In this document: one piece after another, positions 9,252 to 17,955 of the stretch
How positions within the stretch are numbered: position 1 is the stretch's first letter
Layout of the letters: every line of letters starts with the position of its first letter
NCBI RefSeq assembly: GCF_003860585.1
Contig: NZ_CP034159.1
Coordinates: 1,364,001 to 1,428,000, forward strand
Source: Kaistella carnis
GTDB lineage: Bacteria; Bacteroidota; Bacteroidia; Flavobacteriales; Weeksellaceae
Length of the DNA stretch: 64,000 nt
Direction of reading: 5' to 3'
Made by a program: the position numbers and the translations under genes
Notes under the pieces: generated by a model
Seen by the model: only the letters and a program-made list of their open reading frames with translations
Told to the model about the DNA's origin: nothing
The model's database searches: none

Positions 9252-9320
9252 GGACGCCTTCATCCGTCCTCCGTTCCCGCTTCCGCCGCGGCGGAGAGCT
9301 CCACTCAGGCCGGGGCGCAG
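9252..9320 (+). repeat. GC-rich intergenic repeat, copy 1
   Basis: A GC-rich block in an AT-rich gap, beginning GGACGCCTTCATCCGTCC and ending AGCTCCACTCAGGCCGGGGCGC, with an internal CCGCCGCGGCGG palindrome. It shares its two ends with the block at 10502-10600 in the same orientation. No gene or terminator function is evident. Confidence 0.7.
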
Positions 9321-9368
9321 ATTATTGCACATTAAAAATTGGTTTTTAAAAATTTAAAAAAGCTTTTA

Positions 9369-9376
9369 TACATTTG
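9369..9376 (+). promoter_or_regulatory. -7 promoter element TACATTTG
   Basis: TACATTTG matches TAnnTTTG and lies 14 bases before the ATG of the Gfo/Idh gene. A -33 element is less clear in the A/T-rich region upstream. Confidence 0.55.
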
Positions 9377-9390
9377 TTAAAATTTAGAAT

Positions 9391-10455
9391 ATGCAACTCG
9401 TAAAAGTGGGACTTTGTGCTTTTGGAATGAGTGGAAGAGTATTTCACGCACCTTTTCTGAAAGAACATCCCGGATTTTTTATGTCGGCCATCGTGGAAAG
9501 GTCCAAAGAAGAATCAAAAGACCAATATCCCGAAACCGAAATTTTCCGATCAGTGGAAGAAATGCTTCAGCATGCAGACATTGAACTCGTCGTCGTGAAC
9601 ACGCCCGTGCAAACCCATTTCGAATATACAAAAATGGCTTTAGAGGAAGGAAAAAATGTGATCGTAGAAAAGCCTTTTACCGTGACAACTTCCGAAGCGG
9701 AAGAACTTGTAAAACTCGCCGAAGAAAAAAATCTCTTCCTCAGTGTCTACCAAAACCGCAGATTTGACCGTGATTATTTACAAGTTGAAAAAATTTTAAA
9801 AGAAGGAAAACTAGGAGCTCTTAAAGAAGTTGAAATCCGGTTCGACCGGTTCCGTACCGAACCCGGCTCAAAAGAACATAAAGAAAATCCTGCCTTAAAA
9901 GGTTCCGGCGCTCTTCATGATTTAGGTTCGCATCTTATAGATCAGGCCACACAACTTTTTGGTTTCCCGGAGAAAATTTTTGCCGATGTATTTTCAATGA
10001 AAGGTTCTGATTTTGCGAACGATTATTTTGAAATTCTGCTCTACTATAAAAATAACCTGCGTGTTCGCTTAAAATCTTCAGTTTTCAGCAAAGAAGCGCA
10101 TTATGCCTATATTCTTCACGGTAATAAAGGGAGTTTTCTGCAGGAAAGAACGGACGGTCAGGAAATAGAATTGGTTGCCGGTGCCACTCCAACTTATAAC
10201 GAAGACTGGACAAAACCTTTAAATGAACCCGACGGCATCTTAAATTATCTGACAGCAGATTCAGAGACCAAGCGGCTTTTGACCTCCAGCGAGCCGGGAA
10301 ATTACATGAATTACTATCAGGAGATTTATGAACATATTGTTTTCGGTGACGCTTTGCCTTCTCCCGGCTCGGAAATAATTCAGAACATGAAAATCATTGA
10401 AGCCGCCTTGGAAAGCTCGAAACAAAACAAAACGATTGTCCTGTCTCATTATTAA
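9391..10455 (+). CDS. Gfo/Idh/MocA-family oxidoreductase
   Basis: A 354-residue NAD(P)-dependent oxidoreductase. The N-terminal Rossmann fold begins KVGLCAFGMSGRVFHAPF, a G-x-x-G-x-x variant of the dinucleotide loop. EKPFTVTTSEAEEL near residue 92 holds the conserved EKP lysine, and GSGALHDLGSHLIDQA near 170 holds the D-x-G-x-H motif of the substrate domain. This subfamily (YdgJ/YvaA-like) acts on sugars or cyclitols, but the substrate is not predictable. The gene stands alone and is flanked by two copies of a GC-rich repeat. Confidence 0.88.
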   Translation: MQLVKVGLCAFGMSGRVFHAPFLKEHPGFFMSAIVERSKEESKDQYPETEIFRSVEEMLQHADIELVVVNTPVQTHFEYTKMALEEGKNVIVEKPFTVTTSEAEELVKLAEEKNLFLSVYQNRRFDRDYLQVEKILKEGKLGALKEVEIRFDRFRTEPGSKEHKENPALKGSGALHDLGSHLIDQATQLFGFPEKIFADVFSMKGSDFANDYFEILLYYKNNLRVRLKSSVFSKEAHYAYILHGNKGSFLQERTDGQEIELVAGATPTYNEDWTKPLNEPDGILNYLTADSETKRLLTSSEPGNYMNYYQEIYEHIVFGDALPSPGSEIIQNMKIIEAALESSKQNKTIVLSHY

Positions 10456-10501
10456 GTAAGGCTTTTGAGGAAAGGTTTGACGAGAAAGATAGGTAATATT
10501 T

Positions 10502-10600
10502 GGGCGCCTTTTTCCTTCCTCCACGCTCACTTTGTTATCAGCGGCTTTGACTTTCGTTCAGCCATCAACAAAAAAAGTTCCACTCATTCCGGGGCGCGGC
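10502..10600 (+). repeat. GC-rich intergenic repeat, copy 2
   Basis: Begins GGGCGCCTTTTTCCTTCC and ends AGTTCCACTCATTCCGGGGCGCGG, matching the ends of the copy at 9252 in the same orientation. The middle differs and is longer. The rest of the 330-base gap holds only an A/T-rich stretch with a TATCTTTA element at about 10739 ahead of hpf. Confidence 0.7.
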
Positions 10601-10786
10601 TTTGGAAATAAAAAGCATTGTGGTAAATCCATGGACAGTATAACCTCAAAAAAGTTATGAAATTGTTAAACCAAGCCTTCTTTAATGTTAATCTGATGTT
10701 AAACCACAGCACAATTTTTCAAAATAACGCAGTATTTCATATCTTTAATTTAAAGTAAAAATAAACTCTTAAAACGTTAAAAAAAT

Positions 10787-11101
10787 ATGGAAATATTAAT
10801 CAACACCGACAACAACATTACTGCAAGTGCAGAGATGAGAACGCATCTCACAGCAGATTTAGAAGCAAACTTCGAACGTTTTGCCGAGCATCTAACCCGC
10901 CTGGAAGTGAAAATAAGCGATGAAAATAGCCACAAAGAAGGGGAAAATGATAAAAAATGTGTGCTAGAAGCCCGCTTGCGCGGAATGCAACCGATAGCCG
11001 TAACAGGTCAAGGAAATTCGATTGATCAGGCGCTGAGTGATGCTTCTACCAAGTTGAAAACTTCCCTGGATACGACCATGGGAAAATTACGCAGCTATTA
11101 A
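10787..11101 (+). CDS. hpf: HPF/RaiA-family ribosome hibernation factor, short form
   Basis: A 104-residue protein of the ribosome-hibernation/S30AE family, which binds the 30S decoding region in resting cells. Seen: an N-terminal strand-helix unit (RTHLTADLEANFERFAEHL), the strand TRLEVKISDEN, and the C-terminal QALSDASTKLKTSLDTTMGKL helix that in this family lies in the mRNA channel. It lacks the C-terminal dimerisation domain of long HPF. It is monocistronic, with its own terminator. Whether it acts like HPF or YfiA cannot be told. Confidence 0.85.
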   Translation: MEILINTDNNITASAEMRTHLTADLEANFERFAEHLTRLEVKISDENSHKEGENDKKCVLEARLRGMQPIAVTGQGNSIDQALSDASTKLKTSLDTTMGKLRSY

Positions 11102-11125
11102 GAAGAACTTACTGTTCATTATTAT

Positions 11126-11157
11126 AAAGACGCTTTCTTAGGCGTCTTTATTTTTTG
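11126..11157 (+). terminator. Intrinsic terminator of hpf
   Basis: Stem AAAGACGC / GCGTCTTT with loop TTTCTTAG, followed by ATTTTTT. Confidence 0.88.
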
Positions 11158-11288
11158 CTTTTAAGTTAATGGAGATGCATGATTTTTCAAAAATATTATA
11201 ATTTTCAGTCTGCTTTTGACTAAAATTGTTTATAATATGTGTCATTTATAAATCAACGAAAACATTTTTATCTACTAATTCTCTTTGG

Positions 11289-11296
11289 TACCTTTG
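11289..11296 (+). promoter_or_regulatory. -7 promoter element TACCTTTG
   Basis: A perfect TAnnTTTG element, 76 bases before the ATG of the monooxygenase gene at 11373. Confidence 0.55.
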
Positions 11297-11372
11297 TTAC
11301 CTGTTCGAAATTATGAGAAAACACCCACAAAATAGATTTCAAACTCAAACTTAGACAACCGCCTAAAAGCAG

Positions 11373-12824
11373 ATGAAAAAGGAACAACACCATTGGACTT
11401 TCTGCCCAGACTGTCAGAGTCTCGGCAAAAAAAAGCGCAGAATTAAAAAAAGTTTGAGACTGCGTTACCAAGAGGAATTGGAAAAATTCGAAAAAGGAAA
11501 TGGCAAAGGAGCTCCTCCAGTTCGTCCGGAAGCTCAACTTTATATTTGTCCAACCTGTTCCGGCTCCGGCTTAATTCCTTGTGAAAACCCACCTGCTCCA
11601 GACTCTGAAAACTATCCGCACGTTGCCATTATCGGAGGTGGAATTGGCGGCGTTGCTTTAGCAGTGGCTTGTCTGCACCGAGGCATTCCGTTTACACTTT
11701 ACGAACGCGACACCAGTTTCGACGAACGCTCCCAAGGTTATGGGCTGACTTTGCAACAGGCAAGTAAAGCGATCGAAGGTTTTGGAATTTTACATTTGGA
11801 AAAAGGCGTAGTTTCTACGCGACATTTGGTTCATACACCGGAGGGAAAAATAGTCGGCGAATGGGGAATGCGAAAGTGGCTCGAAACAGAAAACACTCCT
11901 AAAAGTTCCCACAAAAAAACAAATATTCACATTGCCCGACAATCTTTGCGTTTGGCTTTACTCGACCAACTTGGCGGGAGTAAATCGGTGCAGTGGGGAC
12001 ATCAACTTCTGGATTTTAAAGAGAATAAAGAACACGGAATTGAACTCAACTTTTTGGTAGACGGAAAAGCGAAAACTGAAAAAGCAGATTTGATTGTTGG
12101 AGCTGATGGAATTCGAAGCGCTGTTCGCAGCTTACTCATTGGAGAGGAAATTTCACCTTTGCGCTATTTGGATTGCATTGTGATTTTGGGGATTTGCCCC
12201 TTATCCGCACTTCAAGACGTTGAAAGTTCTCTGCTGGATTCAGCGACGGTTTTCCAAACCGCCAATGGAAATGAAAGAATTTATGTAATGCCATTTGATG
12301 CGGAGTCGGTGATGTGGCAATTAAGCTTTCCACTGTCAGAAGAGGAAGCTAAAATTTTAAGTATAAAAGGACCGAAAGCACTGAAAGAAGAAGCCATTCG
12401 CAGAACGCAGTGGCACGCTCCTATTCCACAAATTTTAGCAGCTACACAGGAAGCTCAGATTTCGGGTTATCCGGTTTATGACCGCGCTTTGCTCCAGCCG
12501 GAATTATTAGAAAATGCGGGAGCAGCAACCTTAATTGGTGATGCAGCGCATCCGATGAGTCCATTTAAAGGTCAGGGCGCGAATCAAGCTTTGCTCGATG
12601 CACTTTCTTTAGCCCGTGAAATTTTTAAAAACTGCAAACCTTTTTCTGAGTGGAGGGAAAGCGGAATTAGAGAGAGCGTATTAATTCCCTTTGAAAATAA
12701 AATGTTGGAACGCAGTAAATCAAAAGTTATAGATTCCGCCGCAGCTGCACAATTTTTACATTCTGAAATTGCGCTTTATAAAGGGGATGAGCCGAGAGGA
12801 AGAATCTTGAAGAGGCAATCTTAA
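11373..12824 (+). CDS. FAD-dependent monooxygenase with N-terminal Cys-rich extension
   Basis: A 483-residue protein. Residues of about 85-460 are a PHBH-like flavin monooxygenase: the FAD loop HVAIIGGGIGGVALAVAC, a DG motif in LIVGADGIRSAVRSLL, and the second FAD site in TLIGDAAHPMSPFKGQGANQ. In front of this is an unusual basic extension of about 75 residues with two Cys pairs, CPDCQSLGKKKRR and CPTCSGSGLIPCE, the second resembling a DnaJ zinc-finger repeat. The enzyme may hydroxylate an aromatic or drug-like substrate, as TetX relatives do, but no substrate is indicated. It stands alone between genes. Confidence 0.87.
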   Translation: MKKEQHHWTFCPDCQSLGKKKRRIKKSLRLRYQEELEKFEKGNGKGAPPVRPEAQLYICPTCSGSGLIPCENPPAPDSENYPHVAIIGGGIGGVALAVACLHRGIPFTLYERDTSFDERSQGYGLTLQQASKAIEGFGILHLEKGVVSTRHLVHTPEGKIVGEWGMRKWLETENTPKSSHKKTNIHIARQSLRLALLDQLGGSKSVQWGHQLLDFKENKEHGIELNFLVDGKAKTEKADLIVGADGIRSAVRSLLIGEEISPLRYLDCIVILGICPLSALQDVESSLLDSATVFQTANGNERIYVMPFDAESVMWQLSFPLSEEEAKILSIKGPKALKEEAIRRTQWHAPIPQILAATQEAQISGYPVYDRALLQPELLENAGAATLIGDAAHPMSPFKGQGANQALLDALSLAREIFKNCKPFSEWRESGIRESVLIPFENKMLERSKSKVIDSAAAAQFLHSEIALYKGDEPRGRILKRQS

Positions 12825-12960
12825 TAAAAATTTCTACTAGTACATAAATCTATTTCGATTTGTACTTCTTCTCTTTTACCAATTTAAAATTAGTTAATCA
12901 TATTATTGAATAAACTCACCTCTTGGTTGATGTAAATTTTGTTAATAAAAAAACGGGAAA

Positions 12961-13440
12961 TTAATCTACCATCGCTTCACCATCTTTACGGTAAATATAA
13001 TTGCCATAAATATGACGTCTTGCAAAACGGCTCGGCGAATCTGAATTCACCATTTTAATATAAGTGTTTCTTGGAACACCAATATATTCAAATATTTTTC
13101 CGTTCAAATGCTGGATTTTTAGAATTGATTTCTCTAAATAAAAATCCTGAATATTGGATTTTGTAATCGTTTCTGTATATTCTTCCTTATATTTTTCCTG
13201 CGTCTCCGGGTTGATGCTCACCAAAAAGTGGTAGGCTTCAATAACGGACTTGCTTTTTTCTTCTGCTTCCAGTTTCCCTTCTTCATCATTTACAAATTTA
13301 TCCGGATGCGCATCCTTCATCGTATTTCTGTAAATCGTTTTTAAATCTTTTAATGTCGCGGTTTTATCAACCCCAAGAAGCTTTCTGTGCTCACCTACTC
13401 TTTTCATATGCAAATATTTTCTGATTTTCAAAGGTTTCAT
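12961..13440 (-). CDS. J-domain protein with C-terminal KTSC domain
   Basis: A 159-residue protein. Residues of about 17-80 form a J domain (LLGVDKTATLKDLKTIYRNT, then the HPD tripeptide in DAHPDKFVN), which stimulates Hsp70 ATPase. Residues of about 90-155 match a KTSC domain (LKIQHLNGKIFEYIGVP and PSRFARRHIYGNYIY), proposed in the literature to bind nucleic acid or lysyl-tRNA synthetase-like partners. I infer a specialised co-chaperone. The start may be the listed Met or the Met at residue 12. It stands alone, reading against the previous gene. Confidence 0.82.
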   Translation of the reverse strand: MKPLKIRKYLHMKRVGEHRKLLGVDKTATLKDLKTIYRNTMKDAHPDKFVNDEEGKLEAEEKSKSVIEAYHFLVSINPETQEKYKEEYTETITKSNIQDFYLEKSILKIQHLNGKIFEYIGVPRNTYIKMVNSDSPSRFARRHIYGNYIYRKDGEAMVD

Positions 13441-13522
13441 GTAATAACGACCATCATCCGTATTTGATAATAATCAGTCTACTACTTGCCCTTTTTTTGC
13501 GGGTGCAAAATTAGTGAATTAA

Positions 13523-13675
13523 AATTTAATCACACTATTAAAACACGCTGATTTCGAGCAAATTAATGATGAAACTTTGAGTGTTTATAAATTAATTTTT
13601 GAATTGGAAGGAATGAATCTGTCGCAAGGAGGAAGGGATTTTCTGCTAAAAGGCTTTAAGAAACCACGGTTTTAA
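13523..13675 (+). other. Possible gene remnant in a 309-base gap
   Basis: A stop-free stretch of about 50 codons without an ATG at its head, reading DFEQINDETLSVYKLIFELE and ending GRDFLLKGFKKPRF before TAA. The composition looks protein-like, but I do not recognise the family. It may be the tail of a deleted gene. Nothing else is evident between 13441 and 13749. Confidence 0.3.
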
Positions 13676-13749
13676 ACTGAAAAAACTCGTATCAATTTTC
13701 TTCTTTACATTAAATGAAAAAGATTCTTCACTTTTTAGCAGCACAATTA

Positions 13750-14481
13750 TTACACATCCATTTTTCGGCTTTCTGTTCCCATCAGTTTGTCCCAAAACGT
13801 AAAGTACAAACCATAATTGGTATTGAATTCTTTGTGATGATAATGATGATGAGTTGCATCAATCCAAAGTTTTCCGAACGCACTTTTTCGAAATGATTCC
13901 GGATATACTTCAATATCCAAATGATTGATCATGCTGCTGAAAGTCATTAAAATCAGATAAAAAAGCAACACATAAATATTAACAGGAACTACGATTAAAA
14001 TGAGTGGTACAATTAAAGCCTCAATTATACTTTCCCATGGGTGAAAGGAAAACGCAGTCCAGGGCGTGGTACTTAAACTTTGATGATGAACTTTGTGAAC
14101 GACTTTATAAATTTTCGGAAAATGCATCGCGCGATGAACCCAGTAATAATAAGTTTCATGCAGTAGCAAAACAATCAACAGACTCAACGGTAAATACCAG
14201 TATCCATAAGTAGCAGGATCCAGATAAATGGAGGTGAATTGATTCAAATAAAGCCAATACGTCACTGCTCCAAAAAAGGCAAAAATCGCGGAGGAAATGA
14301 CGCTCCAGTAAATCTCTTTTTTGACCTGTTCCTTTTTTAAGGGTCTTTGACTTAATATTTTTTTGTCGGTATTACTTTTCTTCACCTTTAAATAAAAGGC
14401 ATAGAAAAATCCTGCGGTCACAAAATAACGAATGAGCAGAATTATAAAAAAAATCAAAACATACGCAAGAAAACCTCCCAT
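13750..14481 (-). CDS. Sterol desaturase / fatty-acid hydroxylase family membrane protein
   Basis: A 243-residue integral membrane di-iron enzyme. Several hydrophobic segments surround the three His clusters: HETYYYWVHRAMH near residue 123, KVHHQS near 150, and HHHYHH near 218. These ligate the di-iron centre in the fatty-acid hydroxylase superfamily, whose members hydroxylate or desaturate lipids or carotenoids. Lipid substrate unknown. The start Met opens directly into the first membrane segment. It is divergent from tyrS, and an acyl desaturase gene lies just past tyrS. Confidence 0.88.
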   Translation of the reverse strand: MGGFLAYVLIFFIILLIRYFVTAGFFYAFYLKVKKSNTDKKILSQRPLKKEQVKKEIYWSVISSAIFAFFGAVTYWLYLNQFTSIYLDPATYGYWYLPLSLLIVLLLHETYYYWVHRAMHFPKIYKVVHKVHHQSLSTTPWTAFSFHPWESIIEALIVPLILIVVPVNIYVLLFYLILMTFSSMINHLDIEVYPESFRKSAFGKLWIDATHHHYHHKEFNTNYGLYFTFWDKLMGTESRKMDV

Positions 14482-14736
14482 TTTTAAATATTAATCAACT
14501 TTTTATTAAATTAAAAATCAAAGTTATGAAAACCCACGTCATCTGCATTTCATTTTCTTTTTAAATGCAAGACATTTCTTATAAAAATCAAATGAAATTT
14601 CTCCTGCCTCTTTGTGATTTCAGGTAAGTACGATAATCCTAAGAAAAGAGATTATTTTAAAGGAATTTTTTATGATTATTTCGCCTGGCTTTTAAAACTT
14701 CGCTCGCACCAGCACGCCTCTTCCCAACAAAATCGT

Positions 14737-14744
14737 TACCTTTG
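14737..14744 (+). promoter_or_regulatory. -7 promoter element of tyrS
   Basis: TACCTTTG lies 22 bases before ATG 14767. It sits inside the longer open frame that opens at GTG 14614, so it argues against that earlier start. Confidence 0.65.
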
Positions 14745-14766
14745 CTTCTTAAAATTTTGCAAGAAA

Positions 14767-16062
14767 ATGAACTCTTTTATTGAAGAACTGAAATGGCGCG
14801 GCCTTTTTGCCGACATGATGCCGGGAACTGAAGAACAACTGAATAAGGAGATGACGACTGCTTATATTGGGTTCGATCCTACTGCGGACTCACTGCATAT
14901 CGGAAGTTTAATTCCCATTAAAGTGTTGGCGCATTTCCAGCAGCATGGCCACAAACCTATCGCTTTGGTCGGCGGTGCTACAGGAATGATCGGGGATCCT
15001 TCCGGAAAGTCTAATGAGCGCAATGCTTTAGATGAAGATACCCTGAATTATTACGTAGATTGTTTGAAAGGTCAACTTTCTAAATTTCTAAAATTCGACG
15101 GTAGCGAAACTAATAATGCAGAATTGGTGAATAATTATGACTGGATGAAAGAAATTTCGTTTCTGGATTTCATTCGTGATACGGGAAAAAATATCACCGT
15201 GAATTATATGATGGCCAAAGAATCCGTGAAGAAAAGAATCACCGGTGAAGGTGGCGCGGAAGGGATGAGTTTTACAGAATTTTCTTATCAGCTCTTACAG
15301 GGTTATGATTTCCTGCATCTGTATAAGGAGAAAAATGTGAGACTACAAATGGGAGGTTCTGACCAGTGGGGAAATATTACAACAGGAACAGAATTAATCC
15401 GCCGCAAAGTTCAGGGTGAAGCATTTGCTTTAACGGTTCCGTTAATTACAAAAGCCGACGGTTCTAAGTTCGGAAAATCTGAAGCTGGGGAAAATTACTG
15501 GCTCGATCCGAAAAGAACGTCGCCGTACAAATTCTATCAGTTTTGGGTCAATGCAACCGATGCTGATGCAGAACGCTTTATAAAATTCTATACGTTTTTA
15601 AGCAAAGAAGAGATTGAGGCTTTAATTGAAGATCATAAAACAGCACCGCACGAAAGAAAGCTTCAGAAAAAATTAGCTGAAGAAGTAACAGTTTGGGTTC
15701 ACAGCCGCGAAGAATTCGAGAAAGCAGCGAAAGCATCTGAAATATTATTCGGACGATCAACCGCAGAAGATCTAGTAAAATTGGAGGAAGCGACTTTCTT
15801 AGAAATTTTCGAAGGTGTTCCTCAAAAAGAGATCGCTAAAAACGAAGTGCTTAGCTGTAATGTTGTTGATCTTATATCTGAAAAATCAGGTTTTCTTAAA
15901 TCAAAAGGAGAAGCCAGAAGAGAATTAACGGGTAACAGCATTTCTATTAATAAAGAGAAAGTTACCGAGACTTTCGAAGTTTCAGAAAAAGATTTAATTG
16001 ATGGAAAATTCCTGTTATTACAAAAAGGAAAGAAAAATTACTTCATCGTGAAAGCGATTTAA
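14767..16062 (+). CDS. tyrS: Tyrosyl-tRNA synthetase
   Basis: A class I aminoacyl-tRNA synthetase that charges tRNA-Tyr, 431 residues from ATG 14767. Seen: the tyrosine site [19 protein letters not shown] with the HIGH-like [36 protein letters not shown], and the KMSKS-like KFGKS. The C-terminal S4 RNA-binding domain follows ([20 protein letters not shown]). The frame is open 51 codons further upstream, but that part is not tyrS-like, and a -7 promoter element lies within it, so the downstream start is preferred. Confidence 0.95.
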   Translation: MNSFIEELKWRGLFADMMPGTEEQLNKEMTTAYIGFDPTADSLHIGSLIPIKVLAHFQQHGHKPIALVGGATGMIGDPSGKSNERNALDEDTLNYYVDCLKGQLSKFLKFDGSETNNAELVNNYDWMKEISFLDFIRDTGKNITVNYMMAKESVKKRITGEGGAEGMSFTEFSYQLLQGYDFLHLYKEKNVRLQMGGSDQWGNITTGTELIRRKVQGEAFALTVPLITKADGSKFGKSEAGENYWLDPKRTSPYKFYQFWVNATDADAERFIKFYTFLSKEEIEALIEDHKTAPHERKLQKKLAEEVTVWVHSREEFEKAAKASEILFGRSTAEDLVKLEEATFLEIFEGVPQKEIAKNEVLSCNVVDLISEKSGFLKSKGEARRELTGNSISINKEKVTETFEVSEKDLIDGKFLLLQKGKKNYFIVKAI

Positions 16063-16139
16063 ATATTATTTAGATAACATTTAACATATTATTGTGAAAG
16101 CAGGATGATTTCCGGCTTTTATTTTTGCTAAAAGCATTG

Positions 16140-16147
16140 TACCTTTG
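16140..16147 (+). promoter_or_regulatory. -7 promoter element of the desaturase gene
   Basis: TACCTTTG, 17 bases before ATG 16165. Confidence 0.6.
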
Positions 16148-16164
16148 TTAATTAAATTTATTAC

Positions 16165-16917
16165 ATGGTTATTATCATCTTTATTGTAGTCCTTTGGTAT
16201 TCCGGACTTTTTTTTCAGACCTTTTTTCTGCACCGATACGCAGCTCATCAATCCTTTAAAATGTCAAAATTTGGCGAGAAATTGTGTTACGTCTTAACTT
16301 GGGTTACGCAGGGATCCAACTATCTTTCCGCTTACGGTTACGGCGTTATGCACAGAATGCACCACGCTTATGCCGATACTGAAAAAGATCCGCATTCACC
16401 AAAATACGATGATAATTTATTTACCATGATGTGGCGGACAAAGAAAATCTATGCGGACATCAACAGTCAGAAAGCAATCATCGAAGAAAAATTCACGAAA
16501 AATGTTCCACAATGGGCGAGTTTCGATAAGTTCGCAAGTTCTTGGGGCTCCAGATTGGCTTGGGGAATCGCATATACTGTATTTTTCTATTTCTTTGCAA
16601 CAGCTTGGTGGCAGTGGCTTTTATTACCCGTCGCTTATACGATGGCGCCGATTCATGGCGTAATTATCAACTGGTTTGCACATATTTATGGCTATACGAA
16701 CTTCAAAGTTTCTGATACCTCTAAAAATCTTTTACGTTTTGATTGGTTAATGATGGGGGAAGCCTATCATAACAATCACCACAAACATGGAGGCCGAGCC
16801 AACTTCGGTGGGGTAAGATGGCATGAAATGGATGTCACTTATCAAATTATGATTTTACTTGACAAAATGAAACTGATTAAATTAAATCCGGTTGCCGTTG
16901 TTAATAGAGAACATTAA
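16165..16917 (+). CDS. Acyl-CoA/acyl-lipid fatty-acid desaturase
   Basis: A 250-residue membrane desaturase of the stearoyl-CoA desaturase type. The three His boxes are HRYAAHQ near residue 24, HRMHHAYAD near 66 and HNNHHKHGG near 208, with paired membrane helices between them. It would introduce a double bond into membrane acyl chains, adjusting fluidity. The small size is usual for the Bacteroidota form. It has its own promoter and a strong terminator, so it is monocistronic. Confidence 0.9.
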   Translation: MVIIIFIVVLWYSGLFFQTFFLHRYAAHQSFKMSKFGEKLCYVLTWVTQGSNYLSAYGYGVMHRMHHAYADTEKDPHSPKYDDNLFTMMWRTKKIYADINSQKAIIEEKFTKNVPQWASFDKFASSWGSRLAWGIAYTVFFYFFATAWWQWLLLPVAYTMAPIHGVIINWFAHIYGYTNFKVSDTSKNLLRFDWLMMGEAYHNNHHKHGGRANFGGVRWHEMDVTYQIMILLDKMKLIKLNPVAVVNREH

Positions 16918-16925
16918 ATACATAA

Positions 16926-16964
16926 AACGTCTCATCATTATTTGATGAGACGTTTTTCTTTTAC
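16926..16964 (+). terminator. Intrinsic terminator of the desaturase gene
   Basis: Stem ACGTCTCATCA / TGATGAGACGT with loop TTATT, then TTTTTC. Confidence 0.9.
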
Positions 16965-17065
16965 GTTGTCTTAAAATCTGAATGAAATGTGTAACACATT
17001 TTTAAGTTTACAACGGGAAATAAATGCTTGAGAAAATCTTAGTAAACTAAGAATAGTGAGATCAA

Positions 17066-17848
17066 TTATTTTTCTAATGCTGAACGATCCACCTGAAATT
17101 CCGGTTGCAACTCGCGCACGAAATCCAGCAGGAAAGGCAGTTCTTGAATTTCTTCATCAATCAGAAATCCATTATAAGTAAGAACATCCAAATCAATTTC
17201 CCGTGGCGCGTTTTTATTTTCAGACCGTACTCTTCCAAGCAAAGCTTCAATCTGTTTTAAATTCATCTTCAATTCTGACAGACTTTTTTTAGTGTTCAAA
17301 AGAAGCGCACCATTCAGGAAATCCGGTTGATCTTCAAATTTTAAAGGAGCGGTTTTTATAAAAGTTGTACGCTGCATGATGAAGCCTAATTCCTGAAGAT
17401 TAACCAAGGCTTTGCTGAAATTTTCTTCAGAATTGATGTTAGAACCCAGCGCGATTACCGCCGTGTTGTACCGATCGTGACCTGCAATTTCGACCAGGAC
17501 ATTATCTGTAAAACGCAAAGCATGGGGTTTCTCAACTTTGACCTTAATATCCTCTAGCGCAGGACCAAAAGATTGAATCCGTAAAAAAACCTTTTCGGCC
17601 AAACTTTCGATAAGATGAAAGCTTTTAAGATCCACGAAATCGATAATTTTTTTCGTTATTTTCTTATAATCGACCGCATGTGCTACCTCATCAGTTTCCG
17701 AAGCCAAGGCCGTATCATATTTAAAGGAAAACGAAATAATCACATCCTGCAATTTTTCCTTTTCCCAGTCAATAAAACCAATGTATGCCCGAAGTCTAAG
17801 CTTTTCTACCCTAATTTCGGATAATTTCGGATGATAGGTTGCTCCCAT
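17066..17848 (-). CDS. folBK: Fused dihydroneopterin aldolase (FolB) and HPPK (FolK)
   Basis: A 260-residue bifunctional enzyme of folate synthesis. Residues of about 8-122 are FolB-like (KLRLRAYIGFIDWEKEKLQ, FHLIESLAEKV with the conserved Glu, IKVKVEKPHAL), cleaving dihydroneopterin to 6-hydroxymethyl-dihydropterin. Residues of about 128-258 are FolK (VIALGSNINSEENFSKAL and the signature GRVRSENKNAPREIDLDVL), adding pyrophosphate to that product. The fusion couples consecutive steps. The FolX epimerase is related to FolB and cannot be fully excluded for the first domain. A pteridine-reductase-like SDR gene lies 107 bases upstream on the same strand. Confidence 0.92.
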   Translation of the reverse strand: MGATYHPKLSEIRVEKLRLRAYIGFIDWEKEKLQDVIISFSFKYDTALASETDEVAHAVDYKKITKKIIDFVDLKSFHLIESLAEKVFLRIQSFGPALEDIKVKVEKPHALRFTDNVLVEIAGHDRYNTAVIALGSNINSEENFSKALVNLQELGFIMQRTTFIKTAPLKFEDQPDFLNGALLLNTKKSLSELKMNLKQIEALLGRVRSENKNAPREIDLDVLTYNGFLIDEEIQELPFLLDFVRELQPEFQVDRSALEK

Positions 17849-17955
17849 AAATACTTACTTTTACTTTTGTTTTATTTAAAAATGCAACAGGTATTCTCTA
17901 CATTACTGTTGCCAAATAGTCCGTTATCAGTAGTTTTCTGATCCCAAGTCTGGTT

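Noticed and set aside
14614..14766. 51-codon upstream extension of tyrS from GTG
   Set aside because: Not like tyrosyl-tRNA synthetase, and a TACCTTTG promoter element lies inside it, just before ATG 14767.
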